DNA of 64,000 bases from Streptomyces sp. HmicA12 (GTDB lineage: Bacteria > Actinomycetota > Actinomycetes > Streptomycetales > Streptomycetaceae), in NCBI RefSeq assembly GCF_000373565.1, contig NZ_KB891798.1, positions 124,206 to 188,205 on the forward strand. Direction: 5' to 3'. The number at the start of each line of letters is the position of its first letter. Within the stretch, counting starts at the first letter, position 1. The notes beneath the pieces were generated by a model. It worked only from the letters and a program-made list of their open reading frames with translations, had not been told where the DNA came from and did not search any database. Positions 1 through 9,338 of the stretch are shown here, in pieces. The translations under genes and the position numbers were made by a program.

Positions 1-1131
1 GGCCACCAGCTGGTTCTGCGAGCGGTACGTGTCCCAGAGCGAGAACATCTGGTAGTACGTCGAGTCCGCGCGGTGCACCTTGTCGTCGAAGCCGCGGTAG
101 CGGCGGTCGACGTCGGACCCGATCGACGGGTGCAGCAGCGAGTGGTAGAGCGCGGTGTAGTACGTGCGCTGGTCGGCGCGGCTGCCGCCGGCCACCCGCA
201 TCCGGTTCAGCTCGTCCTGCCAGGAGTCGTGCGCGGCCGCCTCGGCCGTGCCGAACGACTTCGGCTGCTCGGCCTTGCGATTCAGGCGCGCGCCGTCGAC
301 CGAGGTGTACGAGATACCCACGGACGAGCCGACCTGACGGCCCTTGGCCTGGTCGAACGTCAGCCAGGCGCCGGCCCGCTTCGAGCCGCGCGTGGCCTCA
401 CGCTGTCCGGCGGTCAGGGTCCCGTCGCTCCAGGTGCCGAACGACGAGAACGTCCGGTCGAACTTGGCGCTGAAGAAGACCCGGTAGCGCTCCTTGCCCG
501 TCTCCCCGCAGAAGTTGCCGCCCTGGACCCAGCCCTCCACGGTGTCGTCGCCGACCACCTTGATGTCGCCCGCGTAGGTGCTGCCGTTGCTCTCGCCGGC
601 CTCGATGAGCACGCTCTCGGGGCCGGAACCGGCGGGATAGGTGTAGCGGTGCTGGCCGGTCCGCTGCGTCGCGGTGAGCTCGGCCTGGATGCCGTTGTCG
701 AACTTCACGCCGTAGTAGCCGGGCGCGCGGGTCTCGTTGTCATGGCTGAACTTCGCGGCGTACTGCGCCGGATCGGACGAGGTGACCGCACCGGTCGTCG
801 GCATGAACCGGATATTGCCCATCGTCTGACAGCCGACACCCGACAGATGCGTGTGGCTGAACCCGAGGATGGTGTTCTGCGCGTAGTCGTACGAGGCGTA
901 CTTGTTCAGCTGCGTGTCGGGGCTCAACTGCACCATGCCGAACGGAGCCGCCGCGCCGGGGAACGTGGTCCCGTCACCGTTGTTGCCGATCGACGTGTCG
1001 ACCAGCGTGGTCGGATCGTCGGCGAACGCCGGTCCCCGCGCCTGGGCGTTGGCGACTCCTGTGGTGGCGGAAGCCGCGGCCATGGTGGTGACGACCAACA
1101 AGGTGGTGAAGACGCGTCTCAGCGCTCTCAT
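1..1131 (-). CDS. Secreted GH92 alpha-1,2-mannosidase, N-terminal part (cut by window edge)
   Basis: About 377 N-terminal residues are visible and the rest lies left of the window. The protein opens with a Sec signal peptide (MRALRR, hydrophobic stretch, then a VANAQA cleavage region near residue 31). The mature part starts with DDPTTLVDTSIGNNGDGTTFPGA and contains FGMVQLSPDT and SHTHLSGVGC, which are typical of the GH92 N-terminal beta-sandwich; ALYHSLLHPS and SLWDTYRSQNQL mark the start of the catalytic (alpha/alpha)6 barrel. GH92 enzymes are calcium-dependent exo-mannosidases acting on N-glycans or mannans, so an extracellular scavenging role is inferred. The ATG at 1131 has a GAGAGG ribosome site 8-9 nt upstream, and a LacI-type palindrome sits just beyond it. 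Confidence 0.9.
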   Translation of the reverse strand, partial: MRALRRVFTTLLVVTTMAAASATTGVANAQARGPAFADDPTTLVDTSIGNNGDGTTFPGAAAPFGMVQLSPDTQLNKYASYDYAQNTILGFSHTHLSGVGCQTMGNIRFMPTTGAVTSSDPAQYAAKFSHDNETRAPGYYGVKFDNGIQAELTATQRTGQHRYTYPAGSGPESVLIEAGESNGSTYAGDIKVVGDDTVEGWVQGGNFCGETGKERYRVFFSAKFDRTFSSFGTWSDGTLTAGQREATRGSKRAGAWLTFDQAKGRQVGSSVGISYTSVDGARLNRKAEQPKSFGTAEAAAHDSWQDELNRMRVAGGSRADQRTYYTALYHSLLHPSIGSDVDRRYRGFDDKVHRADSTYYQMFSLWDTYRSQNQLVA

Positions 1132-1147
1132 CGTGAACCTCTCGTGC

Positions 1148-1159
1148 GACAACGTTGTC
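1148..1159. promoter_or_regulatory. LacI/GalR-type operator in front of GH92 gene
   Basis: GACAACGTTGTC is a perfect 12-bp palindrome with the central CG step typical of LacI/GalR operators. It lies 17 bp upstream of the GH92 start codon, where a bound repressor would block transcription. A second, imperfect copy (GTCAATGTTGTC, 1201-1212) lies 53 bp away centre to centre, about five helical turns. The regulator is not in the window. Confidence 0.6.
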
Positions 1160-1285
1160 AGCTTCGTGCTCGGTGATCCTTTCTCTCTTGGCGGTGATCC
1201 GTCAATGTTGTCTGCTGCGCGGTTTGTCGGGGCGGCGAACGGCGAGGCGATGCCGATCGGCCCGGGTGGACAGTGACCCGTCTCG

Positions 1286-2059
1286 CTATTCGGGAAGCAG
1301 ATCCGCAGGGCCTTCCACTGCCGGACCGCAGCCGTCGGGAAGGCCTTCGACCACGAACGCGACGGCCTCCTCCGGAGTGTGAGCGTGGCGATCCGGAATG
1401 TCTCGGCCTTCAGGGGCGCGTCGTGCCCTCCAGCCGCCTCCCCACTGGGGCGCGAGGCTGGGGACGTCGTGGGTCCATGGGGCGTGGGTGCAGCGGCTGA
1501 ACTGCAGACTCCCGTGGCTGATCAGCGGAAAGAGGCTCCGAAGGCGCGGGTTCGCGTACGCCGCTTCGACGATGCCGTGGTCGATCAGCCGGTCCGGGGC
1601 GTTTCGCACGAGCTGCCATGCGTAGGCAACGGCCTCACCCCGCTCGTGAGCCAGGGTGAGCTCGTCGATCTCGAGGAGCGGCCACCTGTCGCCCAGTTCG
1701 CGGACCGAGGCCCCTGTCCGCCATGCCTGCGCGATGTCGACGACGGTCCGTAGCTGGGTGGTTCGGCCGCAGGCCGCTTCTCCGACCCCGGTCCACCAGA
1801 TCCGGATGCCGAAGGCCCGTTCCTGCCGGCCGAGTGTCACGACGACCGAGCCGCGGGACGCGTCCACGCTCGCGACGATGAGGCGCCAGCTGTCTGTCGC
1901 GGACTCGGTGCCGCTGACGGTGCCGAGATCGACACCCATGTCGGCGGCGCCATTGCGGAAGGCCTCCACCCAACTGCCGTCGGCTGCGGCCACTTCCGGA
2001 TAGAGCAGGGGATCGGGCTGGACAGCGGCTGGGTGGCCTGTCGGGTGAGGAGCGTTCAT
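1286..2059 (-). CDS. DUF6193 family protein
   Basis: 257 aa, cytoplasmic, no signal peptide or membrane segment. The central stretch AQAWRTGASVRELGDRWPLLEIDEL followed by HERGEAVAYAWQLVRN matches what I recognise as the DUF6193 family, found in Streptomyces and often labelled 'natural product biosynthesis protein' without known chemistry. The start chosen is the ATG at 2059 (MNAPHPTG); no clear Shine-Dalgarno precedes it and the frame is open further upstream, so the N-terminus is uncertain. It stands alone, with 154 bp to the GH92 gene. No function can be assigned. Confidence 0.6.
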   Translation of the reverse strand: MNAPHPTGHPAAVQPDPLLYPEVAAADGSWVEAFRNGAADMGVDLGTVSGTESATDSWRLIVASVDASRGSVVVTLGRQERAFGIRIWWTGVGEAACGRTTQLRTVVDIAQAWRTGASVRELGDRWPLLEIDELTLAHERGEAVAYAWQLVRNAPDRLIDHGIVEAAYANPRLRSLFPLISHGSLQFSRCTHAPWTHDVPSLAPQWGGGWRARRAPEGRDIPDRHAHTPEEAVAFVVEGLPDGCGPAVEGPADLLPE

Positions 2060-2225
2060 GCCGGTGATTGTCGCGGGTTGCGCGCGGGGCCGGCCAGTGG
2101 CGTGCGCGGCCTCGCCGACCGGCGGCCATGGCAGGATGCCCGGCGTGAAGGCAGGTGGCTTCTCGCAGGTCCCCGTCGTCGAAACCGAAGCCCTGATCGG
2201 CGTACCGGCACCGGGACTTGCGATG

Positions 2226-2902
2226 CGGGCGTCGCCGTCGTCGATGTCGAGGACGTGGCGGTGACGCCTGACGGCACCAGCGTGATCACCGCGAACGGCT
2301 CCGACTACTACCACCCGAGATGGCGCCTGTCGGACCTGACGGAGGAAACCCGGTACGACGCCGGCCCCTACCCGAACTCCGTCGCCGTCGACTCCAACGG
2401 CGCGGTCGCCGCCGGGGTCGCGGCGGAAGGCGAGCGGGACGTCCACATCTACCGGCCGGGTGAGACTGCCGCGTACCGGACGGTCGCGTTGTCGGGGCAA
2501 GGCGATCTGCTCGACCGCGGTCTGGCCTGGGCGCCCGACGGCAACAGGCTGTTCGCCACGCGCTTTCCCTGCTCCGGTGACGTCGTCCTCGACATCGTCA
2601 CTGACGTCGCCAAGGCGTCCAGCACGATCACTCCCTCCGCGCCGCCGACCAACCCCGTCGGCACGCCGGTCACCGTGAGAGGAGAACTGACCTCGCTGAC
2701 CCCCTTCCCCAGGACGAAAGCGGTCACGGTCACGCGGGACGGCGTGGAGCTGCCGGATGCCAAGGTGCGGCGGGACGGCACCTTCAGCTTCAGCGACACT
2801 CCGCCCGACTGGAACACGTATCCCCAGCACTCGGTCACCTACGAGGGCGATGCCCGGCATGTGGCCGGCACAGCGACCGTCATGGTCGAGTTCGTTGGCT
2901 GA
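2226..2902 (+). pseudogene. Beta-propeller / Ig-like repeat protein, 5'-truncated relic
   Basis: From about 2226 the frame reads like the middle and end of a secreted WD/YVTN-type protein: VAVTPDGTSVITANGSDYYH, PNSVAVDSNGAVAAGV and LAWAPDGNRLFAT are propeller blades, and PVTVRGELTSLTPF... VTVTRDGVELPDAKVRRDGTFSFSDTP is an Ig-like repeat. Upstream the same open frame is arginine-rich, has no start with a ribosome site and overlaps the DUF6193 gene, so the 5' half including the signal peptide is lost. The 3' end is intact and stops at 2902. Not expected to be functional. Confidence 0.6.
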
Positions 2903-2963
2903 CCGGGCCGGACAGCTCGCTTGAGCTCGCTCTGACGGTGTGGGGATGACCCGGACGTGATCT

Positions 2964-4439
2964 CTACGCCGATGGGGTGCGCCGTGCGGCAAGACCCGTG
3001 CCCACGGCGGCGATGAGCAGCCCTGCCAGTGGCCAGTGCGCGGCCGTCGCGAAGCCGTGCAGGGTGGCGGCGCGCGATGTCCCGTCGAAGCCCGCGGCCG
3101 CGCTCGCCGCCGCCGTGTTGAAGACAGCGGAGCCGATCGAACCGCCCACCTGCTGGGCCGAGTTGAGAGCGGCGGAGGCGATGCCCGCGTCCTCGGCGGG
3201 GAGTTGGGCGGTGGCCGTCGTCATGAGGGCGAGGAAGGTGGTGCCCATGCCGATGCCGAAGAACGCGAGCGCGGGCAGCACCCCGGTCGCGTAACCGTCG
3301 TCCGGGGTGATGAGGCTGAGCCGGAGCAGGCCCAGCGCGGCGATGCACAGTCCGGCCGTCATCATCACGCGCGCCCCGAGCCGGGGCAGCAGCCGCGTGC
3401 CGAGCTGGGTGGCGGTCAGCGTCGTGATCACGCTCAGCGGCAGGAAGCCGAGCCCGGTGCGGGCCGCCGACCAGCCGAGGACGGTCTGGAGGTGGAACGT
3501 CAGGAAGAGGGACACCGACAGCTGCGCCGCCATCAGGCAGCCACCCGCGAAGAGCGCCGCCACCCGGGCCCGGTCGCGCAACAGCCGTGGCGGCAGCAGA
3601 GGTTCGGCCGCCCTGCGCTGGCGCACCGCGAACAGGGCGAGCAGGACGGCGCCGCCCGCCAGCGGGCCGAGGACCGGCGCGGCTCCCCACCCGTACCGCT
3701 TCGCCGCGCTGAACGCGTACACGAGCGCGGTGAGGCCCCCGCAGGCGAGGATCGCGCCCGGCAGATCGAGCCGTCCGCGCCTGTGGGGCGCGGTGTCCGG
3801 CGGCATCAGCACCGAGCCGGCCAGGGCGGCGAGCGCGATGGGCACGTTCACGTACAGGCACCAGCGCCAGCCGAGGCCGTCGGTCAGGACGCCGCCGAGC
3901 GTGACCCCGAGCGCTCCGCCCGTGCCGCCGAGCGCGCCGAACACAGCGATGGCCCGGCGCCGTTCGCGCGGATCGGAGAACGTCGTCGTGATCAGGGCGA
4001 GCGCGGACGCGGCCAGGAGCGCGGCGAACACGCCCTGGAAGGCACGCGCCGCGAACAGGGCCCCGGCCGTCGGCGCGAGTCCGCCAGCACCGGAGGCCAC
4101 GGCGAACCCGGCGAGGCCCGCCAGGAAGACCCGTCGGCGTCCGACGAGGTCGGCGATGCGCCCGGCGAGGAGGAGCAGGCCGCCGAAGGCGAGGGTGTAG
4201 GAGGTGATCACCCAGGGGCGGTCGCCGTCGGCCATGCCCAGATCACGCTGGAGGGAGGGCAGGGCCACGTTCACGATGGTGCCGTCGAGCAGGATCATCA
4301 GCTGCGCGAGACCCAGCACGGCCAGGCCCCACCAACGCCGGGGGTGTGCGGGCGGCTGCGACTCCGCGGGCAGGCCGTTGCCGGGCCACGGCCCGGATGC
4401 GGTGGCCGGGCTCGACTGCTCCGACGACGGCTGTGTCAT
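2964..4439 (-). CDS. MFS drug exporter, DHA2 (EmrB/QacA) family
   Basis: 491 aa with about 14 hydrophobic helices, as expected for the 14-TMS proton-coupled DHA2 exporters. The first helix carries LMILLDGTIVNVALPSLQRDL, followed by WVITSYTLAFGGLLLLAGRIADLVGRRRVF (motif A, GRxADxxGRRR). Near residues 145-185 GALGGTGGALGVTLGGVLTDGLGWRWCLYVNVPI matches the antiporter motif C/D region. The role inferred is efflux of a toxic hydrophobic compound across the membrane. It is transcribed divergently from the VOC gene; no TetR/MarR repressor is adjacent. Confidence 0.85.
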   Translation of the reverse strand: MTQPSSEQSSPATASGPWPGNGLPAESQPPAHPRRWWGLAVLGLAQLMILLDGTIVNVALPSLQRDLGMADGDRPWVITSYTLAFGGLLLLAGRIADLVGRRRVFLAGLAGFAVASGAGGLAPTAGALFAARAFQGVFAALLAASALALITTTFSDPRERRRAIAVFGALGGTGGALGVTLGGVLTDGLGWRWCLYVNVPIALAALAGSVLMPPDTAPHRRGRLDLPGAILACGGLTALVYAFSAAKRYGWGAAPVLGPLAGGAVLLALFAVRQRRAAEPLLPPRLLRDRARVAALFAGGCLMAAQLSVSLFLTFHLQTVLGWSAARTGLGFLPLSVITTLTATQLGTRLLPRLGARVMMTAGLCIAALGLLRLSLITPDDGYATGVLPALAFFGIGMGTTFLALMTTATAQLPAEDAGIASAALNSAQQVGGSIGSAVFNTAAASAAAGFDGTSRAATLHGFATAAHWPLAGLLIAAVGTGLAARRTPSA

Positions 4440-4540
4440 CTGTAGGACTTCTTCCGATCTGTGCTGGGCCGGAGCCTCTGTGCCGAGCCGGGGCCACGAA
4501 CGGCCGGGCGGCCCGGTCGCCGCCCTGGCAGGATGACGCC

Positions 4541-4894
4541 ATGGAACGTGTACTCGGCATCGGCGGACACTTCATGCGGGCCGCGGACCCGGCAGCCCTC
4601 ATCGCGTGGTACCGGGACTGCCTGGGCCTGGACCTCGGTGAGCACGGCCTGTGGCAGCAGGAGGCCGGGCCCACCGTGGTCGCGGCGTTCGAGTCGGGGA
4701 CCGACTACTTCGGGTCCCGCTCGCAGCAGACCATGCTCAACTTCCGGGTCCGCGACCTGGACGCGATGCTCGCGCAGTTGCGCGCCCAGGGCGCGGACGT
4801 GGCCGAGGAGACGCAGGACATGGACGGCGTCGGCCGGTTCGGGTGGGTGACGGATCCGGAGGGCCGTCGCGTCGAGCTGTGGCAGCCTGCCTGA
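4541..4894 (+). CDS. VOC (glyoxalase/bleomycin-resistance fold) protein
   Basis: 117 aa, the size of a single-unit vicinal oxygen chelate protein. IGGHFMRAADPAALIAWYRDCLGLDLGEHG is the first beta-alpha-beta unit and NFRVRDLDAMLAQLRAQGADV...FGWVTDPEGRRVELWQPA the second. Potential metal ligands are His10 and the Glu of the terminal RVELWQP motif. The ATG at 4541 has a GGCAGGA site 8 nt upstream. Divergent from the DHA2 exporter, with which it could form a small resistance pair; the substrate is unknown. Confidence 0.8.
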   Translation: MERVLGIGGHFMRAADPAALIAWYRDCLGLDLGEHGLWQQEAGPTVVAAFESGTDYFGSRSQQTMLNFRVRDLDAMLAQLRAQGADVAEETQDMDGVGRFGWVTDPEGRRVELWQPA

Positions 4895-4924
4895 CGACGC
4901 TCCGGCTCCCCTCGGAGTGCTCCC

Positions 4925-6262
4925 TCAGCTCTGCCGCGCCGTTGCCGGGCCGCCGACGAAGCGTTCCAGCGCCGCGTACGCGATCACGGCGACGACCAGT
5001 CCGGTGACCGCGTCGGACAGTTGAGGTGCGGACCAGTGGGCCACGGCGGCGGCTCCCGCGCCGATCGCCCAGGCACCGAAGGCGGTGGGCCGCACGGCTG
5101 TCGTCGCGCGCCGGTCCATGGCGCCGCGGCCGCCCCGCGCGAAGAACTGGTCGGCGATCAGCACCCCGCCCAGCGGCGGGACGAAGACGCTGAGGATGAC
5201 CAGCCAGTCGAGGAAGTGGTTCCAGACCCCGGCGAGCGCGGCGAGCGTGCCGATCACACCGAGAATGACCGTCATCAGGCGCATCGTCCGGCCGGTCAGG
5301 TGGGACCAGCTCAGGGCGCCGTTGTACAGGCAGTGGCTGCACACGGAACCGAGGTTGACGAAGACGAAGACGGCGGCCAGGACGTTCAGCGCGCCCGAGC
5401 CCTCGCCGGTGAGGATCGGCAGGAAGTCGCCGCCGCTGACCGCCGGGGCGGCGATGGCGCCCGCCGCGACGACCAGACCGCCGGTGATCTGGGCGATCAC
5501 GCTGGCGACCGGGAAGGCGCTGATGGTCGCGAGGACGGCCTGGCGGCCGTTCCTCGACCAGCGGGTGAAGTCGGCGGTCATGGTGCCGGAGTCGGCGAAC
5601 GTCGCCATCACCATGGACACCGCCGCGCCGAAGGTGAGGGTGGCGTTGCCGCCCACGCCGTCGTAGCCGAAGACGGCGCCGAGGTCGTGGTCCTTGGCCA
5701 CGATCACGAGGGCTGCGACGCCCGCGACGATGAACAGCGGGGCGGCGACGGCACCCAGCCAGGACAGTGCCCTGATGCCCAGGTAGGTCAGGGCTATGAA
5801 CCCCAACCCGGCGAGCACGGCGACGAGTTGTTCGTGCCAGCCGAAGGCCTGGTGCAGCGTCGCCCCGGTGGCACCGGTGTTGAACGCGAACCAGCCGACC
5901 ACGATCGTCGCCAGGAACGCCGAGGCGACGATGTACCCGGCCTTGCCGAAGGTCCGCGTGGCCTGCAGCGAGAAGCTCTCGCCGGTGGAGCCCGCACGAT
6001 GGCTCAGCAGGCCCACGTACACGAGCATGACGAGGTTGGCCGCCGCGATGGCGGCCATGCCGCGCCAGAAGCCCAGCATCGCGACGACCACGCCGCCGGG
6101 AACGGCGTTGGTCAGGATCATCGGGAATCCGAACCAGACGGCCGAGACCGTCCACAGCGATTTGCGCTGGTCGGCCGGGACGGGGCCGTGCTCGTACTCG
6201 GCGTCGAGTACGGCCGTGTCGTCCTGTGGTGCCGGGTCCACGGTGGTGCGGTGTGTGTTCAT
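4925..6262 (-). CDS. NCS1-family nucleobase/hydantoin permease (CodB-like)
   Basis: 445 aa, about 12 membrane helices. The N-terminal part (VPADQRKSLWTVSAVWFGFPMILTNAVPGG) and helix 3 region (FNTGATGATLHQAFGW) are typical of the cytosine/purine/allantoin/hydantoin NCS1 carriers, of which E. coli CodB is the closest type I recognise. It is the last gene of the ylbF-fdrA-ylbE set on the minus strand, 59 bp behind ylbE. This suggests it imports the compound whose breakdown feeds the FdrA complex, perhaps a hydantoin, allantoin-like ureide or pyrimidine. Substrate specificity cannot be read from the sequence. Confidence 0.85.
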   Translation of the reverse strand: MNTHRTTVDPAPQDDTAVLDAEYEHGPVPADQRKSLWTVSAVWFGFPMILTNAVPGGVVVAMLGFWRGMAAIAAANLVMLVYVGLLSHRAGSTGESFSLQATRTFGKAGYIVASAFLATIVVGWFAFNTGATGATLHQAFGWHEQLVAVLAGLGFIALTYLGIRALSWLGAVAAPLFIVAGVAALVIVAKDHDLGAVFGYDGVGGNATLTFGAAVSMVMATFADSGTMTADFTRWSRNGRQAVLATISAFPVASVIAQITGGLVVAAGAIAAPAVSGGDFLPILTGEGSGALNVLAAVFVFVNLGSVCSHCLYNGALSWSHLTGRTMRLMTVILGVIGTLAALAGVWNHFLDWLVILSVFVPPLGGVLIADQFFARGGRGAMDRRATTAVRPTAFGAWAIGAGAAAVAHWSAPQLSDAVTGLVVAVIAYAALERFVGGPATARQS

Positions 6263-6321
6263 CGTGTGTCCGGGTTTCCGGGCGGGCGCTCGCGCGCGTC
6301 AGAGGGGTCGGTGATCGAGGG

Positions 6322-7794
6322 TCAGGAGGAGGACGGGCCGGTGAGCGCGGCGGCGAGGGCGGTCGCCGCCTTGGTGAACGCCTCGGCCGGCGGGTGCGTG
6401 ATGCCCGCGCCGATCATGCCGATGCCCGCTTCCTTGTGGGCGATGGCCGTGTTGATGATCGGCAGGATGCCGGTGTCGATGACCTTGCGGACGTCGATGC
6501 CGGTGGGCAGGCCCTGGAAGTCGAGGGCCGGGATCGTCACGTTCGGGTTCCGCGTGGTCGTGATCTCGCCCATGTCCCGCGTGTACTGCATCGCCTCGGC
6601 GACGGTGCCGCCGACGAGAGCGACGATCGCGGGCGCCGCCGACATGGCGAAACCGCCGAAGCCGTAGGTCTCCGTGATGGCGCTGTCGCCGATGTCGAGC
6701 CCGGAGTCCTCCGGCTTGTACCCGGCGAACATCGGGCCGACGACCCGCTGCGCGGGGCCGGTGAACCACTGGCCGGGCAGCCCCGCGACACGGATGCCGA
6801 ACTCGACGCCGTTACGGGCCATGGCCGTCACGACGGTCGAGTCCGCGACGCCGTTCGCGGCGTCCAGGGCGGCTTTCGCCATCACCAGCCAGGTCGGACC
6901 GGAGAAGTAGTCGGAGGAGGCGACGAAGTCGAAGACCTCCTTCTTCTGTTCGGTGGTGAACGACGACTGGAGCAGACCCGGGGCGAGGGCCTGGAAGAGG
7001 AGGAGGGTGCCCGCGCCGTTGCGGTTGTGGCACTCGTCGCCCATGTGGATCGCCTGGGACAGCAGCAGCCGCAGGTCGATCGGCCCGGTGAACTCGACGG
7101 CCTCCTTGAGCATCGGGCCGAAGACGTCCCGCATCCAGATCAGGCGCTCGACGACGGACTCGTCGTTGGCGCCCATCCGCAGGATCTTCGCCATCTGCTC
7201 GGACAGGTTGGTGTAGGCGAGGTTGCCGTGCGTCTCGTTCTTGACGATGTGCATGTACATCGACGCGGAGGTGACACCGGCCATGGAGCCGACGGTGTTC
7301 ATCTCGTGGCACGGCTTGAAGGTGATCCGGCCGGAGGCGGCGACCTCGGCGGCCTCGTCCAGGTCCGCGGCGAGACCCTCGAAGACGAGCGCGCCGGTGA
7401 CAGCGCCCCGCATCGGGCCGTTCATGTCCTGCCAGGCGATGGGCGGGCCCGCGTGCAGGATCGTCGTCGGCGTCATGCCGGGTACGACGTCGAGGGCGCG
7501 GCCGAACCCGATCAGCATCGGGCGCGCGGACGTGATGCGCTCGACGGCCTCGGCGTTCGCCCTCTCGATCCGCGCCGCCGTCTCGGGCGCGTCCAGGGCG
7601 TCCAGCGCCTGCGCGGCCTCGACGCTGCCGCCGCCCGGCGGGGTCCAGTCGAGGGTGGTGACCTGGGCGCCCTGGGCCGCGATGTCGGCGTCGAACATGG
7701 CGAGGCCGACATTGACGACGCTCAGGTCGCCGCCGAACAGCCGCGCCGCGGGCGTGAGTTCGGAGTTCTCGGAGGTGGTGTTCGTGGTGGTCAT
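6322..7794 (-). CDS. ylbE: DUF1116 protein, YlbE/AllG-like oxamic transcarbamylase subunit
   Basis: 490 aa, cytoplasmic. Motifs such as MANVGLAMFDADIAAQGAQVTTLDWTPP, the conserved HAGPPIAWQDMNGPMRGA stretch and HMGDECHNRN are those of the DUF1116 family. In E. coli YlbE (AllG) acts with FdrA (AllF) and YlbF (AllH) as oxamic transcarbamylase, converting oxalurate to oxamate plus carbamoyl phosphate. The ATG at 7794 overlaps the fdrA stop by four bases (ATGA), so translation is coupled. Family and neighbours agree; the substrate in this organism is inferred only. Confidence 0.88.
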   Translation of the reverse strand: MTTTNTTSENSELTPAARLFGGDLSVVNVGLAMFDADIAAQGAQVTTLDWTPPGGGSVEAAQALDALDAPETAARIERANAEAVERITSARPMLIGFGRALDVVPGMTPTTILHAGPPIAWQDMNGPMRGAVTGALVFEGLAADLDEAAEVAASGRITFKPCHEMNTVGSMAGVTSASMYMHIVKNETHGNLAYTNLSEQMAKILRMGANDESVVERLIWMRDVFGPMLKEAVEFTGPIDLRLLLSQAIHMGDECHNRNGAGTLLLFQALAPGLLQSSFTTEQKKEVFDFVASSDYFSGPTWLVMAKAALDAANGVADSTVVTAMARNGVEFGIRVAGLPGQWFTGPAQRVVGPMFAGYKPEDSGLDIGDSAITETYGFGGFAMSAAPAIVALVGGTVAEAMQYTRDMGEITTTRNPNVTIPALDFQGLPTGIDVRKVIDTGILPIINTAIAHKEAGIGMIGAGITHPPAEAFTKAATALAAALTGPSSS

Positions 7795-9338
7795 GCCTGT
7801 GCCTTCTTCGCGATCTCACGGGCGAGCCGGCCCGTCTCGGTGCTGGAGCGGGTGACGATGACGCCGGCGGCTTCGAGGGCCGCGCTCTGGGCGGCGACGG
7901 ACGGGGTGTCCAGGTCGGTGCCGAGGACGTAGGCGACGACCGGCAGGTGGCGGCCGGCCTCGGCGGCGATGCGCTGGGCCTCCTGGATGGCGGGCAGGGT
8001 GGTGCCGACCGGGTCCTCGTGGGCGCCGAAGCCGAGGACGAAGTCCAGGACGATCGTGGCGACGGACGGGTCCTTGGCCTCCTCGACGAGGCGCTCCAGG
8101 CGCAGGGCCGGGTCGATCATCGGGTGCGGACGGCCGTTGGTGAAGTCGTCGTCGCCGAAGTCGAGGAAGGTGTGGCCGGTGGAGGCGCTGGTCGCGCTCA
8201 GCCGGAAGGCGGGGTCCTTCTGGATGTTGCTGTACACGTCGACGCCCGCGTCCTGAACCGCGTACATCGTCTCGTCGCACAGGGTGCCGCCGCAGAACAG
8301 GCCGCGTACGTGACGCTGTCCCTCCGTGAGGCGGGCCACCACGTCGGCGGCCGCGGCCTCGGCGTCGAGGTCGGCGCCCTCGGCCGACTCGACGCCCGCG
8401 AGGACCACGGCCTGACGGGCCGCGTCGAGGCTGGCGGCGGCGAAGTGTCCGCCCGCGGCGGTGACGGCCTCCTCGGAGCCGCCGATGAAGTAGACGACGA
8501 CGGGCTTGCCCGCGGCGGCGACCTCGGCGAGCACCTTCTTCTCCACGGACGGCGCCGGGGGCTTGGAGACGAGGACGATGACGTCGGTCGCCGGGTCGGC
8601 GGCGAGCGCGCGGATGCCGTCGATCATCATGATGCCGCCGACCTCTTCGCTGAGGTCGCGCCCGCCGGTGCCGATCAGTTGCGAGACCCCGCCGCCGAGG
8701 GCGTGCACGCGGACGCTGACCTCCTGCGAGCCGGTGCCGGACGCGGCGACGATGCCGACGGAGCCGGGGCGCACCTTGTTGCCGAAGCACAGCGCGACGT
8801 TGTTGACGATGGCCGTACCGCAGTCCGGCCCCATCATGAACAGGCCCTTGTCGTGGGCGAGTTGCTTGAGGGAGACCTCGTCGGCGACGGGAACGTTGTC
8901 GCTGAACATCATCACGTGCAGCCCGCTGTTCAGGGCCTTGCGGGCCTCGCGGGCGGCGTAGGCGCCGTTGACGGCGATGACCGCGAGGTTCGCGCCCTCG
9001 ATGCCCTCGGCGGCGCCGGTGACGGTGCGGTAGGTGACCGCTCCGGCGCCGGCGGAGGCGGGGGCCTTGCGGGTGAGCAGGTCCTCCACCTCGGCGAGCA
9101 GGGCGTCGGTGTCGGCGTCCTCGGCGGTGACGAGGACGATCATCAGGTCGCCGCTGCCCGCGGCCTTCAGCTCGTCGGTGAGCAGGCCCAGGTTGTCCAG
9201 GACGCCCTTGTTCATGTCGGTGCCCATGGCGGTGAACGCCTGCTCCACACCAGCCAGGCCGTTGGCTTTGGTGGAGACGGACATCAGGGACACGGAGTCG
9301 TAGTACGTGTTCTTCCGTACGACTGCTGTGGTGCTCAC
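7791..9338 (-). CDS. fdrA: FdrA/AllF-like acyl-CoA-synthetase-fold carbamoyltransferase subunit
   Basis: 515 aa, close to the 555 aa of E. coli FdrA. The start is GTG at 9338 (VSTTAVVRKNTYYDSVSLM), overlapping the ylbF stop in a GTGA junction; the open frame upstream is antisense noise. RKNTYYDSVSLM is the usual FdrA N-terminus. The ADP-forming CoA-ligase fold follows: MMGPDCGTAIVN, a VGIVAASGTGSQEV nucleotide-binding loop near 200, and DFVLGFGAHEDPVG. Together with YlbE and YlbF it should carry out carbamoyl transfer to phosphate, feeding the carbamate kinase encoded divergently. Confidence 0.88.
   Translation of the reverse strand: MSTTAVVRKNTYYDSVSLMSVSTKANGLAGVEQAFTAMGTDMNKGVLDNLGLLTDELKAAGSGDLMIVLVTAEDADTDALLAEVEDLLTRKAPASAGAGAVTYRTVTGAAEGIEGANLAVIAVNGAYAAREARKALNSGLHVMMFSDNVPVADEVSLKQLAHDKGLFMMGPDCGTAIVNNVALCFGNKVRPGSVGIVAASGTGSQEVSVRVHALGGGVSQLIGTGGRDLSEEVGGIMMIDGIRALAADPATDVIVLVSKPPAPSVEKKVLAEVAAAGKPVVVYFIGGSEEAVTAAGGHFAAASLDAARQAVVLAGVESAEGADLDAEAAAADVVARLTEGQRHVRGLFCGGTLCDETMYAVQDAGVDVYSNIQKDPAFRLSATSASTGHTFLDFGDDDFTNGRPHPMIDPALRLERLVEEAKDPSVATIVLDFVLGFGAHEDPVGTTLPAIQEAQRIAAEAGRHLPVVAYVLGTDLDTPSVAAQSAALEAAGVIVTRSSTETGRLAREIAKKAQA

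Noticed and set aside
2033..2902. Full 289-codon frame as an intact protein
   Set aside because: The first 65 codons overlap the DUF6193 gene and are compositionally unlike the rest; the conserved part begins near 2226.
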